Shown here: piece after piece, positions 55,059 through 62,924 of the stretch
How the letters are laid out: each line of letters opens with the position of its first letter
How positions within the stretch are numbered: position 1 is the stretch's first letter
DNA from: Roseomonas indoligenes
GTDB lineage: Bacteria; Pseudomonadota; Alphaproteobacteria; Acetobacterales; Acetobacteraceae
NCBI RefSeq assembly: GCF_017813365.1
Contig: NZ_JAGIZA010000003.1
Coordinates: forward strand, 1-64,000
Length of the DNA: 64,000 bases
Reading direction: 5' to 3'
Notes under the pieces: generated by a model
Database searches by the model: none
Told to the model about the DNA's origin: nothing
The model's input: only the letters and a program-made list of their open reading frames with translations
Position numbers and translations under genes: made by a program

Positions 55059-56537
55059 TTACGCCTCCCCGGAGTTGCGGAACTGGACCAGCATCGCAAG
55101 CTGGCGCAGCTGGTCGATCGGGACGATGGGCACCAGCCCGTCCACCCGGCAGCGGTTCGACGCGTTGCGCTCGACCACCAGATTGCGCCGGAAGGTCTCG
55201 TACTCCTGCACCAGCCCGGCCCGCTCCATGGCGCGGTACTCGCCGAGGATGTGGTCCTTGATGATGGAGGGGGTGACGATGTTGGAGCCCGGCGCGAAGG
55301 CCGTGCCGTCCGACGCCAGCTTGAAGCGGCCGAACTTGGAGGTGGTGCTCGCCTTCAGCCGGCGGATAGCCGCGGCCAGGGTGTAGAGGCGTTCGACGTA
55401 TAGGTAGCTGTCGTCGGGCTGGCCCAGGACGTTCGTCCGGTAGTTCGTGACGATCGTCTCCAGCACCACCGTGCCGTCGTCCTGCACCGTTGAAGTCGAC
55501 ATCCCCGCGAAGAGCAGGCCGTTCCGCTCGCCGATGTTCCAGCGGCTCTCCACAGGAGGGGGCTCCACGTCGAGCGCCAAGCCCTGCAAGGGCAAACCAG
55601 GGTCAGCCCGCAAGCTCACTGCGGCAGCACCCCCGAAATTGGCGGCCCAAAGCCATGCCGGCCGGGGGCTGCCATTGAAGGGGAGCGTCACGACGTGGCT
55701 GTCGTTGCGGGAAAGCCCCTGAGTGTTCACTGCCGAGAGAGTACCGCGGAAGGCAGTGAAGGCACCGCCATAGAGCATCCGGTCCCAGGACCAACGGGAG
55801 GCCAGAAAGGTCTTTAAGGCGTCGAGGCTGGTGCTGTCCGTGTACGGGCAGATGATAAAATCGAACGGCATATCGCCCAGGATGGCCAGCGCGGTGTCCA
55901 GCACCGGCGCCGTTGTGCCGCCGCTCATCGGCGAAATTGTCACCGCCAGCCCGGGCGGGGTTGCCTCGCCGCCGGCGGAGCCCCGGTAATTCAGCCGCAG
56001 GTCGATGTCGTTGCCGATCGTACCCTTGTGCTTGGCGGTCAGGGTGACGGCGTTCGTGGTCGCGGCGGCCGTGACCGGCTGGTCGGTGTCGGCATTGATG
56101 GAGGCAGCGATCGCTGCGGCAATCTGGGCTGTGGTCTGTGAGGGGGCCACATACACCTGGACCCGGTCGCCAGCCACGTAGAGGTTCAAGGTGCCGGCGG
56201 CGGTCGCCGCCGAGGTCACAGTGATCGTGCCCGTCGCCACAACACCTGCGGGATTGTCTGCAAGCGGCAAAACCCAGGTCTCGCCGAAGCTATCGCGCTT
56301 GCGATACCACTCGGCCATGAGCGCAAGCATGGTGCCGGGCCCAGACCGCACCTTGACGGAGGGAACACCTTCCATCAGCACCGGAATGCCCGCCGGGTAG
56401 GTGCCCGACGCGCCCTGCTGCCCGATGATAAGGGTGCGCAGCACCTGCGCAGTGCCACTGTTCGCCCGGCTGTTGTCCAGCTCGGCGAAAAAGAGCGGAA
56501 CGCGGAGGTTCTGCGGGATTTCGCGGAAGCCGACCAT
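55059..56537 (-). CDS. Tail sheath protein (Mu gpL)
   Basis: A 492-residue protein starting MVGFREIPQNLRVPLFFAEL, with AQVLRTLIIGQQGASGTYPA, WVLPLADNPAGVVATGTITV, VYVAPSQTTAQIAAAIAASI and the end segments VRRNLVVERNASNRCRVDGL-type. This is the Mu-like sheath layout; it makes the contractile tail. Confidence 0.85.
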   Translation of the reverse strand: MVGFREIPQNLRVPLFFAELDNSRANSGTAQVLRTLIIGQQGASGTYPAGIPVLMEGVPSVKVRSGPGTMLALMAEWYRKRDSFGETWVLPLADNPAGVVATGTITVTSAATAAGTLNLYVAGDRVQVYVAPSQTTAQIAAAIAASINADTDQPVTAAATTNAVTLTAKHKGTIGNDIDLRLNYRGSAGGEATPPGLAVTISPMSGGTTAPVLDTALAILGDMPFDFIICPYTDSTSLDALKTFLASRWSWDRMLYGGAFTAFRGTLSAVNTQGLSRNDSHVVTLPFNGSPRPAWLWAANFGGAAAVSLRADPGLPLQGLALDVEPPPVESRWNIGERNGLLFAGMSTSTVQDDGTVVLETIVTNYRTNVLGQPDDSYLYVERLYTLAAAIRRLKASTTSKFGRFKLASDGTAFAPGSNIVTPSIIKDHILGEYRAMERAGLVQEYETFRRNLVVERNASNRCRVDGLVPIVPIDQLRQLAMLVQFRNSGEA

Positions 56538-56710
56538 CAGCGGGTGCCCTCCGCCGGCTTGGCCGGCTTCTCCTCGACCTCGCGCACATCACCCTCGGCG
56601 ATGCGGCGCAGCCAGTATTCGTTGCGGGGAACGTCCCGCCCCTCGGAGGGCAAGGCATCGTTGAGTTCGGGGTCGCGAACCGCGAGCCCCTTGGCAGGCT
56701 TCACCAGCAT
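56537..56710 (-). CDS. DUF2635 tail protein
   Basis: A 57-residue protein (ATG 56710, MLVKPAKGLAVRDPELNDAL, then RNEYWLRRIAEGDVREVEEK). Its stop overlaps the sheath start by one base (TGATG). DUF2635 genes lie just before the sheath in Mu-like phages; function unknown. Confidence 0.75.
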   Translation of the reverse strand: MLVKPAKGLAVRDPELNDALPSEGRDVPRNEYWLRRIAEGDVREVEEKPAKPAEGTR

Positions 56711-56719
56711 GGCGGGCTC

Positions 56720-57259
56720 CTACGGAACGGAGGGGGTGAGCAGGAGGGCGAGGGAAAATTCCTCGCAGAGTTCAGGGGGCGGCAGGGCGTACTGCTCCTG
56801 CCAGGCCATCTCGAAGGCGATCACGCCCTCGCCAATGGCCGTCTCGCCATCAGTCTTGATGCCCAGCGTGGTCCGGGCGGCGCCGATGGAAACGTCGAGA
56901 CCGCCACCGCGGCGCGAGAGGCGGAGGGCGGGGGCAGTCATCACCGAGAGGCAGACGGCGCCTGCGAGCGCTTCCAGGTCGGCCTCAGTCCCGGGCGTGT
57001 CGATCGACTTCTCCTGCACGCGCAGGCCAACAGCCATGGTGCAGGTCACGTCGTAGGACGCCTCACCCCGCGACATATTCGTCAGGGTCTTCGTCTCGTC
57101 GTACCCATAGACCAGCAGTGCTGGGAAATGCTCTCGCTGTAGCGGCCACGTGCGCGCCCGAAAGACCCGCCCCCTCACCATCGGCACGCCGGCGTCGAGG
57201 GTGGCGGCCACAACGTCACGCACCAGAGCGCGGCGGGTGGGCGGGACGGTCTCGCTCAA
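56720..57259 (-). CDS. Tail terminator-like protein (Mu gp37 family)
   Basis: A 179-residue protein starting at TTG 57259 (overlap TTGA with the upstream stop). Blocks TRRALVRDVVAATLDAGVPM, REHFPALLVYGYDETKTLTN, YDVTCTMAVGLRVQEKSI and VIAFEMAWQEQYALPPPE. Position between the joining protein and DUF2635/sheath fits gp37. Confidence 0.65.
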   Translation of the reverse strand: MSETVPPTRRALVRDVVAATLDAGVPMVRGRVFRARTWPLQREHFPALLVYGYDETKTLTNMSRGEASYDVTCTMAVGLRVQEKSIDTPGTEADLEALAGAVCLSVMTAPALRLSRRGGGLDVSIGAARTTLGIKTDGETAIGEGVIAFEMAWQEQYALPPPELCEEFSLALLLTPSVP

Positions 57260-57594
57260 CCGACGAGCCCCAGCGGCAGGTAGATCCACCCAAAAACGTC
57301 GGGCTGCACGTCCGTGATGTGGAAGGTGAGCCCCTGCACCTCGATGCGGCCGCCCTGCTTCAGCTCCAAGTCTATCGGCAGGTCGGCCTGACACATGCTG
57401 AGCATTGAGCGCTTCACCGAGGTCGGCGCCCCGTCCTCCGCGATGACCTCAATCTGGTAGCGATCCAGGATGCCGCGCAGGCCCTCGAAGATGACGCCGG
57501 TCCCAGGGGCGACATAGGTGACGGGCACCGCCTTCTCGTCGCTGAACCCCGTCATGACGGCGGAGTTCAGGGCGTTCCAGTCGATGCCCGCCAT
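57256..57594 (-). CDS. Head-tail joining protein
   Basis: A 112-residue protein: MAGIDWNALNSAVMTGFSDE, VTYVAPGTGVIFEGLRGILD and LKQGGRIEVQGLTFHITDVQ match the small beta-barrel joining proteins (lambda gpFII or Mu gp36 type). It closes the head before tail attachment. Confidence 0.65.
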   Translation of the reverse strand: MAGIDWNALNSAVMTGFSDEKAVPVTYVAPGTGVIFEGLRGILDRYQIEVIAEDGAPTSVKRSMLSMCQADLPIDLELKQGGRIEVQGLTFHITDVQPDVFGWIYLPLGLVG

Positions 57595-57597
57595 GGG

Positions 57598-57972
57598 TCA
57601 GGCCTGCGAGACGGTGACGCCACCCGTAAGCGGGTCCGGGGCGCGGGGAAGGCCCTTGCCTGCGTACTTCTGCAGATCGAAGAGGGAGACCTCGAACTCG
57701 GACCCGGACAGGATCGTACGGCCGGTCGGATTCTCGTCATCCACCAGGGTGAACGACGTCACTGCGACCAGCGTGGTTTTTCCCATGCGGTTGCGGGTCT
57801 CGTCCTCGACCGCGCGCTGACGGGCGAGTGCATCCATATCCCGCTGCCGTGCCGTCTCCGCTTCTCCGCGGATGGCGGCGGCGAGCTGCGCGACGAGGTC
57901 GCCGGCAGGAGCCACCGGAGCCACGGCCGCAGCCGGCGCCACGGGGGCATTGGGCTTCTGAGGATCGGCCAT
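57598..57972 (-). CDS. Head completion-region protein
   Basis: A 124-residue protein with a Pro/Ala-rich start, a charged helix (AAAIRGEAETARQRDMDALA) and a beta-rich end (SFTLVDDENPTGRTILSGSE). Located between the capsid and joining genes, as expected for a connector or DUF-type head protein, family not certain. Confidence 0.55.
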   Translation of the reverse strand: MADPQKPNAPVAPAAAVAPVAPAGDLVAQLAAAIRGEAETARQRDMDALARQRAVEDETRNRMGKTTLVAVTSFTLVDDENPTGRTILSGSEFEVSLFDLQKYAGKGLPRAPDPLTGGVTVSQA

Positions 57973-57973
57973 G

Positions 57974-59002
57974 TCAGATCACCATCGCTGCGAAGGACGC
58001 GTTGACGCGGCTGGGGATCACCAGCGGCGCGGACTGGGTCATGAGCCACCGCGCGCCCGGGTCATGGGTCACCCAGGACTTCGGCGCATACGGGATCGAG
58101 GGGTAGCCGATCTCGGTGTCGATGATCGTGGCGAAGGCGCGCACGCCGTCGATGTTGCGGCTGCCCATGAGGACCGTGCCGTCCGGCAGGGTCGGCTTCT
58201 GCTGATTATCCACCGGGTCGACATAGAAATCGTAGTACAGCCACAGCCGGAACTGGCCCCACTGGCCGAGCAGCTGACCGCCCGTCTGCGCCACGACGCC
58301 CGCAGCCTGCAGGCCGGGAATGCCATTCGCCAGCGAGGCGACGATCTGGGCGAAGCGGGGATCGGCGCGGAAGTAGGCCCAGGCCGACGGGGTGAAGACC
58401 ACGTCCGTCACCGGGTAGCCCGACTTCTGCAGAACGAGGCCGCCCCAGGTCTCGATCATGCTCACTGGCGACACACCGCTCTGGCCCCAGCGATTGGCGC
58501 CGCTCAGAGTGACGTTCAGGGCGGCATCGCGGCCGAAGTTGATGCTGGTCTGGGGCACGCCCTCACCGACCACCGTCAGCGCGCCATCGGCCATCGCGCG
58601 ACCGGCCATCCATTCCAGGCGGCGGTTGATCATGCGGATCTGCTCTTCGAGCTCAAACCGCAGGTTGATCGCCTCCCGCTCCATCGGAGTCATGTCGCCG
58701 CCGACACGCTCACCGAGGGAACGGCGGAGCGGACGGGTCGGATCGATACGGACCTTGGGCTTCAGGTAGGGCGGCTTGAACGTCGGCGTGCGGATGCCGA
58801 GCTGCTCGACCAGCTTGCCTTCCTGGAGAGGATTGACGAACGGCGCGAGGCGCCGCTGGCCGTCGAGCACGTCGATCGCGACGTATTCGGTGTCCGACTG
58901 GACGGTGTTCGGGAAGAACGTGTCCAGTAGGAACTGGGAGGGCTCGAAGACATTCTCCACCACCCTGATCAGGGCGACGGTGTCGTACATGCTGATGGCC
59001 AT
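57974..59002 (-). CDS. Major capsid protein, lambda gpE family
   Basis: A 342-residue HK97-fold protein. Blocks NVFEPSQFLLDTFFPNTVQS, EYVAIDVLDGQRRLAPFVNP, VLQKSGYPVTDVVFTPSAWA and YDFYVDPVDNQQKPTLPDGT are typical of the lambda E family. It forms the head shell with the D-like decoration protein. Confidence 0.9.
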   Translation of the reverse strand: MAISMYDTVALIRVVENVFEPSQFLLDTFFPNTVQSDTEYVAIDVLDGQRRLAPFVNPLQEGKLVEQLGIRTPTFKPPYLKPKVRIDPTRPLRRSLGERVGGDMTPMEREAINLRFELEEQIRMINRRLEWMAGRAMADGALTVVGEGVPQTSINFGRDAALNVTLSGANRWGQSGVSPVSMIETWGGLVLQKSGYPVTDVVFTPSAWAYFRADPRFAQIVASLANGIPGLQAAGVVAQTGGQLLGQWGQFRLWLYYDFYVDPVDNQQKPTLPDGTVLMGSRNIDGVRAFATIIDTEIGYPSIPYAPKSWVTHDPGARWLMTQSAPLVIPSRVNASFAAMVI

Positions 59003-59028
59003 TGCGGCGTTCTCCTATGCGCCTGCGT

Positions 59029-59409
59029 TCAGGACGCGTGAACAGAAGGCTTGAGGAAGATGCCGCCGTCCCGAAGGGCGTCGTGCACCGTGAGGACGGT
59101 GTGGCCGGCGCCGAAGATCACGGCGTTGTCGTTGAACTCGCCCTTCACCATGACGCCGCAGCCGCCGAGATCGCCGGCAGTCGCGTCGTAGTCGTCGAGC
59201 AGGATGCCGTAGGGGACTTGGCTCCCGTCGGACGCGGCCGCGGCCGAGATCGTCGCCTTGCCGGACGCGGTGATGCGCCCAACGATGGTGCCGCGCTTCA
59301 GGTTCTGGCCGCTGAGCAGCACCATGTTCTCGGTGACAATCTGCGTCAGCCCGGCAATGAGCCGGTCGGGGGCGTAGCTCTCGCTGAAAGAGCGGGGATA
59401 CTGGGGCAT
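59029..59409 (-). CDS. Head decoration protein, lambda gpD family
   Basis: A 126-residue protein: SESYAPDRLIAGLTQIVTEN, QNLKRGTIVGRITASGKATI and QVPYGILLDDYDATAGDLG are gpD blocks. It stabilises the expanded head as a trimer. Confidence 0.9.
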   Translation of the reverse strand: MPQYPRSFSESYAPDRLIAGLTQIVTENMVLLSGQNLKRGTIVGRITASGKATISAAAASDGSQVPYGILLDDYDATAGDLGGCGVMVKGEFNDNAVIFGAGHTVLTVHDALRDGGIFLKPSVHAS

Positions 59410-59420
59410 GGGGGCTCTCC

Positions 59421-60011
59421 TTACTTGCCGGCCGGCTTGCGGCCGGCGCTGAGGACGAAGGCCGCCATGCCTTCGGCGGTGTTGAGGTCCGGGCCCTTGG
59501 CGGAGGCGTCGCCGAGCGCGACGCTCGCGCGGGGGGCCATGCGGGTATCGAGAGAGGCGCGACGGGGCTGGGCCGCGGCAGTGCCGACGGCGCCGGCCTT
59601 GAGTAGCGCAACGGCCTGCTTGACGGGGACGTCACTCTCGAAGGCGAGGCTGGCCGCGAGGACGGGGTTGTTTCCGGCCTCAGTTGCCTTGAAGATGGCG
59701 GAGCAACGCGCACGCTCGGCCTTCGCGCCGACCATGCGGCCCTTCCGGTAGGCTTTGCGGGCCTCCGGTTCCTTCGGCTCGTTACTCTCCGGCTCATCGT
59801 CGGCAGAGTCACCTTCGACGTCGTCGATCTTCTCTTCGAGGTCTTCGACGGCGTCTTCGAGGTCTTCGACCTTCTCCTCGACGTCCTCAACGTCATCCTT
59901 GACGTCCTTCACCTCATCAGTGGTGGCGGGCGTCTCCTCTGCCTTGGCCTTGCGGAAACCGGCCAGGTGCGCGAACGCGCTCACCCGGCCCGCAAGTGAG
60001 CGGTTGGACAT
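59421..60011 (-). CDS. Scaffold-like protein, acidic coiled coil
   Basis: A 196-residue protein starting MSNRSLAGRVSAFAHLAGFR. A run of imperfect heptads rich in Asp, Glu, Val and Lys (VKDDVEDVEEKVEDLEDAVE) forms a long coiled coil, and the C-terminal part is Ala-rich with a basic patch. Being the gene between the S49 protease and gpD it takes the place of the lambda Nu3 scaffold, here as a separate gene. Confidence 0.6.
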   Translation of the reverse strand: MSNRSLAGRVSAFAHLAGFRKAKAEETPATTDEVKDVKDDVEDVEEKVEDLEDAVEDLEEKIDDVEGDSADDEPESNEPKEPEARKAYRKGRMVGAKAERARCSAIFKATEAGNNPVLAASLAFESDVPVKQAVALLKAGAVGTAAAQPRRASLDTRMAPRASVALGDASAKGPDLNTAEGMAAFVLSAGRKPAGK

Positions 60012-60055
60012 GGTCTATTCCTTTGTGGGAAGCGGTCGCGGGATGCGCCGCCGGA

Positions 60056-60952
60056 CTACTGAGGCGCGGCGGCGTCCAGATCAGCCATCAGCGCCATAAG
60101 CGCCTCGTCGGGAGCCATGACGGCATCGGCGAGGCCAGCCTGTACGCCGGCGGCGCCCAGGTAGTAGTCAGCCTGCTGGGCGCGGACGGCCTCAACAGAC
60201 ATGTTGCGGTTCCGCGCCACGGTAGCGACGAAGAGCTCGCCCATTACGTCCACGTCGCGTTGAATGCGCTCCAGAAGGTCGGGCTTGACCCCGCCGTGCA
60301 TGGCGCGAGTCTCTTCCATCTTCCGTGAGCCGTAGTGCACGAAGTGAACAGCCAAGCCGGACCGCTCGATCGCTTTCGAGTAGTCCACCAACATTGTCAC
60401 GACACCGACGCTGCCCGTACCTCCCGTGCGGGGCACAGTGACCCGGTCGCAAGCGCTCGCCAGGGCGTAGGCCGCGGAGTAAGCGCATTCCGAGCAAATC
60501 GCCCAAATCGGCTTCAAGCCGCGGCTGGCATAGATTAGATCGGCCAGATCAAAGCAGCCCGCCACTTCCCCGCCGCCACTGTTCAGATCCAGCACAATTG
60601 CCTCGGCGAGCGGATCCTCCATCGCGGTGAGAAAGTTCGCTCGCAGGCCATCGTAGCCAGTCATCCCCGAATAGGGGCGGAGCGTGCCGGTCTTTTGGAC
60701 CAGCATGCCCTCCACCTGGATCAGGGCGACACCACCGACGAGGTCGTACCCAGCCCGGCAGGGGCGGGCTTCGTCATCAAATCCGAGGTCCTCATCCTCA
60801 TCGAAGGCTAAGGAGGCGCCATCGGCTCGGGCGACCCGAGCAATTCCCAGCCTCTCCGCAAGGGCCGTCAGCGCCACCTCGGCTTTTTGAGGGTGAAGGG
60901 CGAGCGGCGTGTTGAAAATACGCTGAGCCAGCCGGGGGAATAGGTCGCTCAT
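60056..60952 (-). CDS. Head maturation protease, S49 family (lambda gpC)
   Basis: A 298-residue protein. VLDLNSGGGEVAGCFDLADL is the oxyanion region, CAYSAAYALASACD supports it, TGGTGSVGVVTMLVDYSKA holds the nucleophilic Ser (about 181), and the Lys of YGSRKM is the general base of S49 proteases. It cleaves the portal-linked precursor and scaffold. Confidence 0.88.
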   Translation of the reverse strand: MSDLFPRLAQRIFNTPLALHPQKAEVALTALAERLGIARVARADGASLAFDEDEDLGFDDEARPCRAGYDLVGGVALIQVEGMLVQKTGTLRPYSGMTGYDGLRANFLTAMEDPLAEAIVLDLNSGGGEVAGCFDLADLIYASRGLKPIWAICSECAYSAAYALASACDRVTVPRTGGTGSVGVVTMLVDYSKAIERSGLAVHFVHYGSRKMEETRAMHGGVKPDLLERIQRDVDVMGELFVATVARNRNMSVEAVRAQQADYYLGAAGVQAGLADAVMAPDEALMALMADLDAAAPQ

Positions 60953-62646
60953 GCCGCCGCAGTCCTATCTAGGCCCCGTGCCGCGATGCGCGCTTCCGTC
61001 GGAGATAGGGCTTGCTCAACTGACGGTTCAGAGCCTCGCTGCGGCTGCTGCCCGCCCGTTACCTCGATGGTCAGGTCCAACCCCAAGGCACGCGCTGTCT
61101 TCTCCTCCAGCGCACGCTGCTCCAGGACCTCTTCCCAATCCTCTCCGCCGGACTCCATAATTTCCTGCTGAAGCGTCGACAGCCCGGCGGAGATTTTGGC
61201 CCTCGCTCCCTCGACTTCTGCCACGGGGTCTACCCAGCCGCGGCCAGGGCCCATCCAGCGGCAACGGGCATACTCGAAGCGCGCTTCGGCGAACTCCGGG
61301 GCGCCGGCGGGCATCGGCACGTCGCCGCGGTCGATCATCTCTTCCAGCAGGGCGACATAGACCGGGGTGCAGAAGCTGGCCCCGAAGTCCATCCGCCGGC
61401 GATCGACCGTCTTGCCCTCGACGATGGTGGCCTGCCGTGCCGAGCTGTAGCTCGACCCGCGATAGTCGCCTGACACGTTGACGTAGGCCATGCCTAGCTG
61501 GGCGGCGAGGTGCCGCAACATGGCGCTCTCGAACATGTCGAAGGCCGCGGCCGGGCGGTTGGCCGAGATTGTGGCGATGTCCTCACCGGGGAAGAGGGTT
61601 GGCATCCGCACGTCGCCGGCCATCAGGCGCCGGTCCGCGTGGAAGTCCGCCCGCTGGGCTTGGTAGTTCGAGAGCATGCCCTCGTCGCTGTCGTCCATCG
61701 CCGCCTGGACCTGCGTCGCGTCGAAGGGGCTCTTCACGTATGCGCCGAAGATGGCGTTCACCATCGCGGCCTGAAGCTCGACCCGGTCGTACTGCGCCAG
61801 CATCCGCATCCGGGCTAGGACCGGCGTCAAAATGCCACCCACCGGGCGGTGCTGCCCTGCGCGCTCGCTGTCGAAGTGGTGCACGACCACCGGCCGCCCC
61901 CACTCCTCCTCCCGCGGCAGGCGCTCCCACTGGACAGACTGCCCGGCCGCGAACCAATCGTTCAGGTGCGCCCGGCGAATATGGTAAGCGATGGGCACTC
62001 CGTCCTGGTCGAGCTCGATGCCGCCCCGCATATCGAGGGTGTCCATCCGCTGCGACGGATTGCTTAGCCGGTCGGGATCAAGAAGCTGCAGCGTGGTCGC
62101 GTAGCGCGCACGGCCGTAGCCCATCCGGTCCGGGCGCCAAGCCAGTACGGCTAGCGCTTCCCCCTCAACGAGGTAGTGCCGGAAGGCCAAGCGGGCCATC
62201 TGCCCGAAGGTAAGCCGGCGCGACGTATCGCAGTACCGCCCGGGATCATTGGCCCACACCCGCCATCCGGCCTCGGCCGCATCGCGGAACTCCTTTGCCC
62301 AGACGGCATCGAAAGTGCGCCCAAACTGACGCTGGAGATGCCGGTAATCCGGCATGGCGGATAGCCGAAAGTCGGAGCCGATCGTCGCGTCCGTGATCCG
62401 CATGATCGCGCCGGACGCCCAGCCATCGTTCCGGACAAGGTCTCGGATGCGAGCAACCGACTGGTCACGGTACGGGGTGGTCTCAGTGTCTGGGGAGCCG
62501 AGCCAGGGATTCCAGCCCGACATCTCCGCCGACATCGTATCGGCTGCGTCGTATGGCGTGCGGCTGCCGTTAATCAGGGCGGACGCCCGGGGGCGGCGCA
62601 GCGGCAAGGCCTTGCCGTCCGGGCCGAGAAGCGTGGCGCCGCTCAC
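60949..62646 (-). CDS. Portal protein, lambda gpB family
   Basis: A 565-residue protein starting at GTG 62646 (overlap GTGA with the gpW gene). Blocks PYRDQSVARIRDLVRNDGWA, RHYLVEGEALAVLAWRPDRM, GGIELDQDGVPIAYHIRRAH and GMAYVNVSGDYRGSSYSSAR are typical of lambda-type portals. Forms the dodecameric DNA gateway. Confidence 0.92.
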   Translation of the reverse strand: MSGATLLGPDGKALPLRRPRASALINGSRTPYDAADTMSAEMSGWNPWLGSPDTETTPYRDQSVARIRDLVRNDGWASGAIMRITDATIGSDFRLSAMPDYRHLQRQFGRTFDAVWAKEFRDAAEAGWRVWANDPGRYCDTSRRLTFGQMARLAFRHYLVEGEALAVLAWRPDRMGYGRARYATTLQLLDPDRLSNPSQRMDTLDMRGGIELDQDGVPIAYHIRRAHLNDWFAAGQSVQWERLPREEEWGRPVVVHHFDSERAGQHRPVGGILTPVLARMRMLAQYDRVELQAAMVNAIFGAYVKSPFDATQVQAAMDDSDEGMLSNYQAQRADFHADRRLMAGDVRMPTLFPGEDIATISANRPAAAFDMFESAMLRHLAAQLGMAYVNVSGDYRGSSYSSARQATIVEGKTVDRRRMDFGASFCTPVYVALLEEMIDRGDVPMPAGAPEFAEARFEYARCRWMGPGRGWVDPVAEVEGARAKISAGLSTLQQEIMESGGEDWEEVLEQRALEEKTARALGLDLTIEVTGGQQPQRGSEPSVEQALSPTEARIAARGLDRTAAA

Positions 62647-62912
62647 CCGAAGCGGATCCCGATGGCGCGGCGGGCAGGACGGCGAGCGACAGCGAGGCCG
62701 CGCAGCGCCATCTCCGCAGCGATCGCCGCCCCCCAAGCCAATAGGTCGTTCTTCGTCGCCTGCGTGAAGCTGACACTGCGGCTACCGGCGCCCTGGCTCA
62801 CCGAAAGGCTGGCCTCCATGCGGCCGGTCGCGAGCTTGCCGATTGCCTCGGCGTAGCTGGCCGCTGCGGCACGCAGCTGGTCGTCCGTCAGGAGGTGCAG
62901 CTGATAGTCCAT
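62643..62912 (-). CDS. Head-to-tail joining protein, lambda gpW family
   Basis: An 89-residue protein: LTDDQLRAAAASYAEAIGKL, ATGRMEASLSVSQGAGSRSV then SFTQATKNDLL is the gpW pattern. It follows the large terminase gene, as in lambda (A-W-B). Confidence 0.85.
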   Translation of the reverse strand: MDYQLHLLTDDQLRAAAASYAEAIGKLATGRMEASLSVSQGAGSRSVSFTQATKNDLLAWGAAIAAEMALRGLAVARRPARRAIGIRFG

Positions 62913-62924
62913 GCGGCCCTCCTT

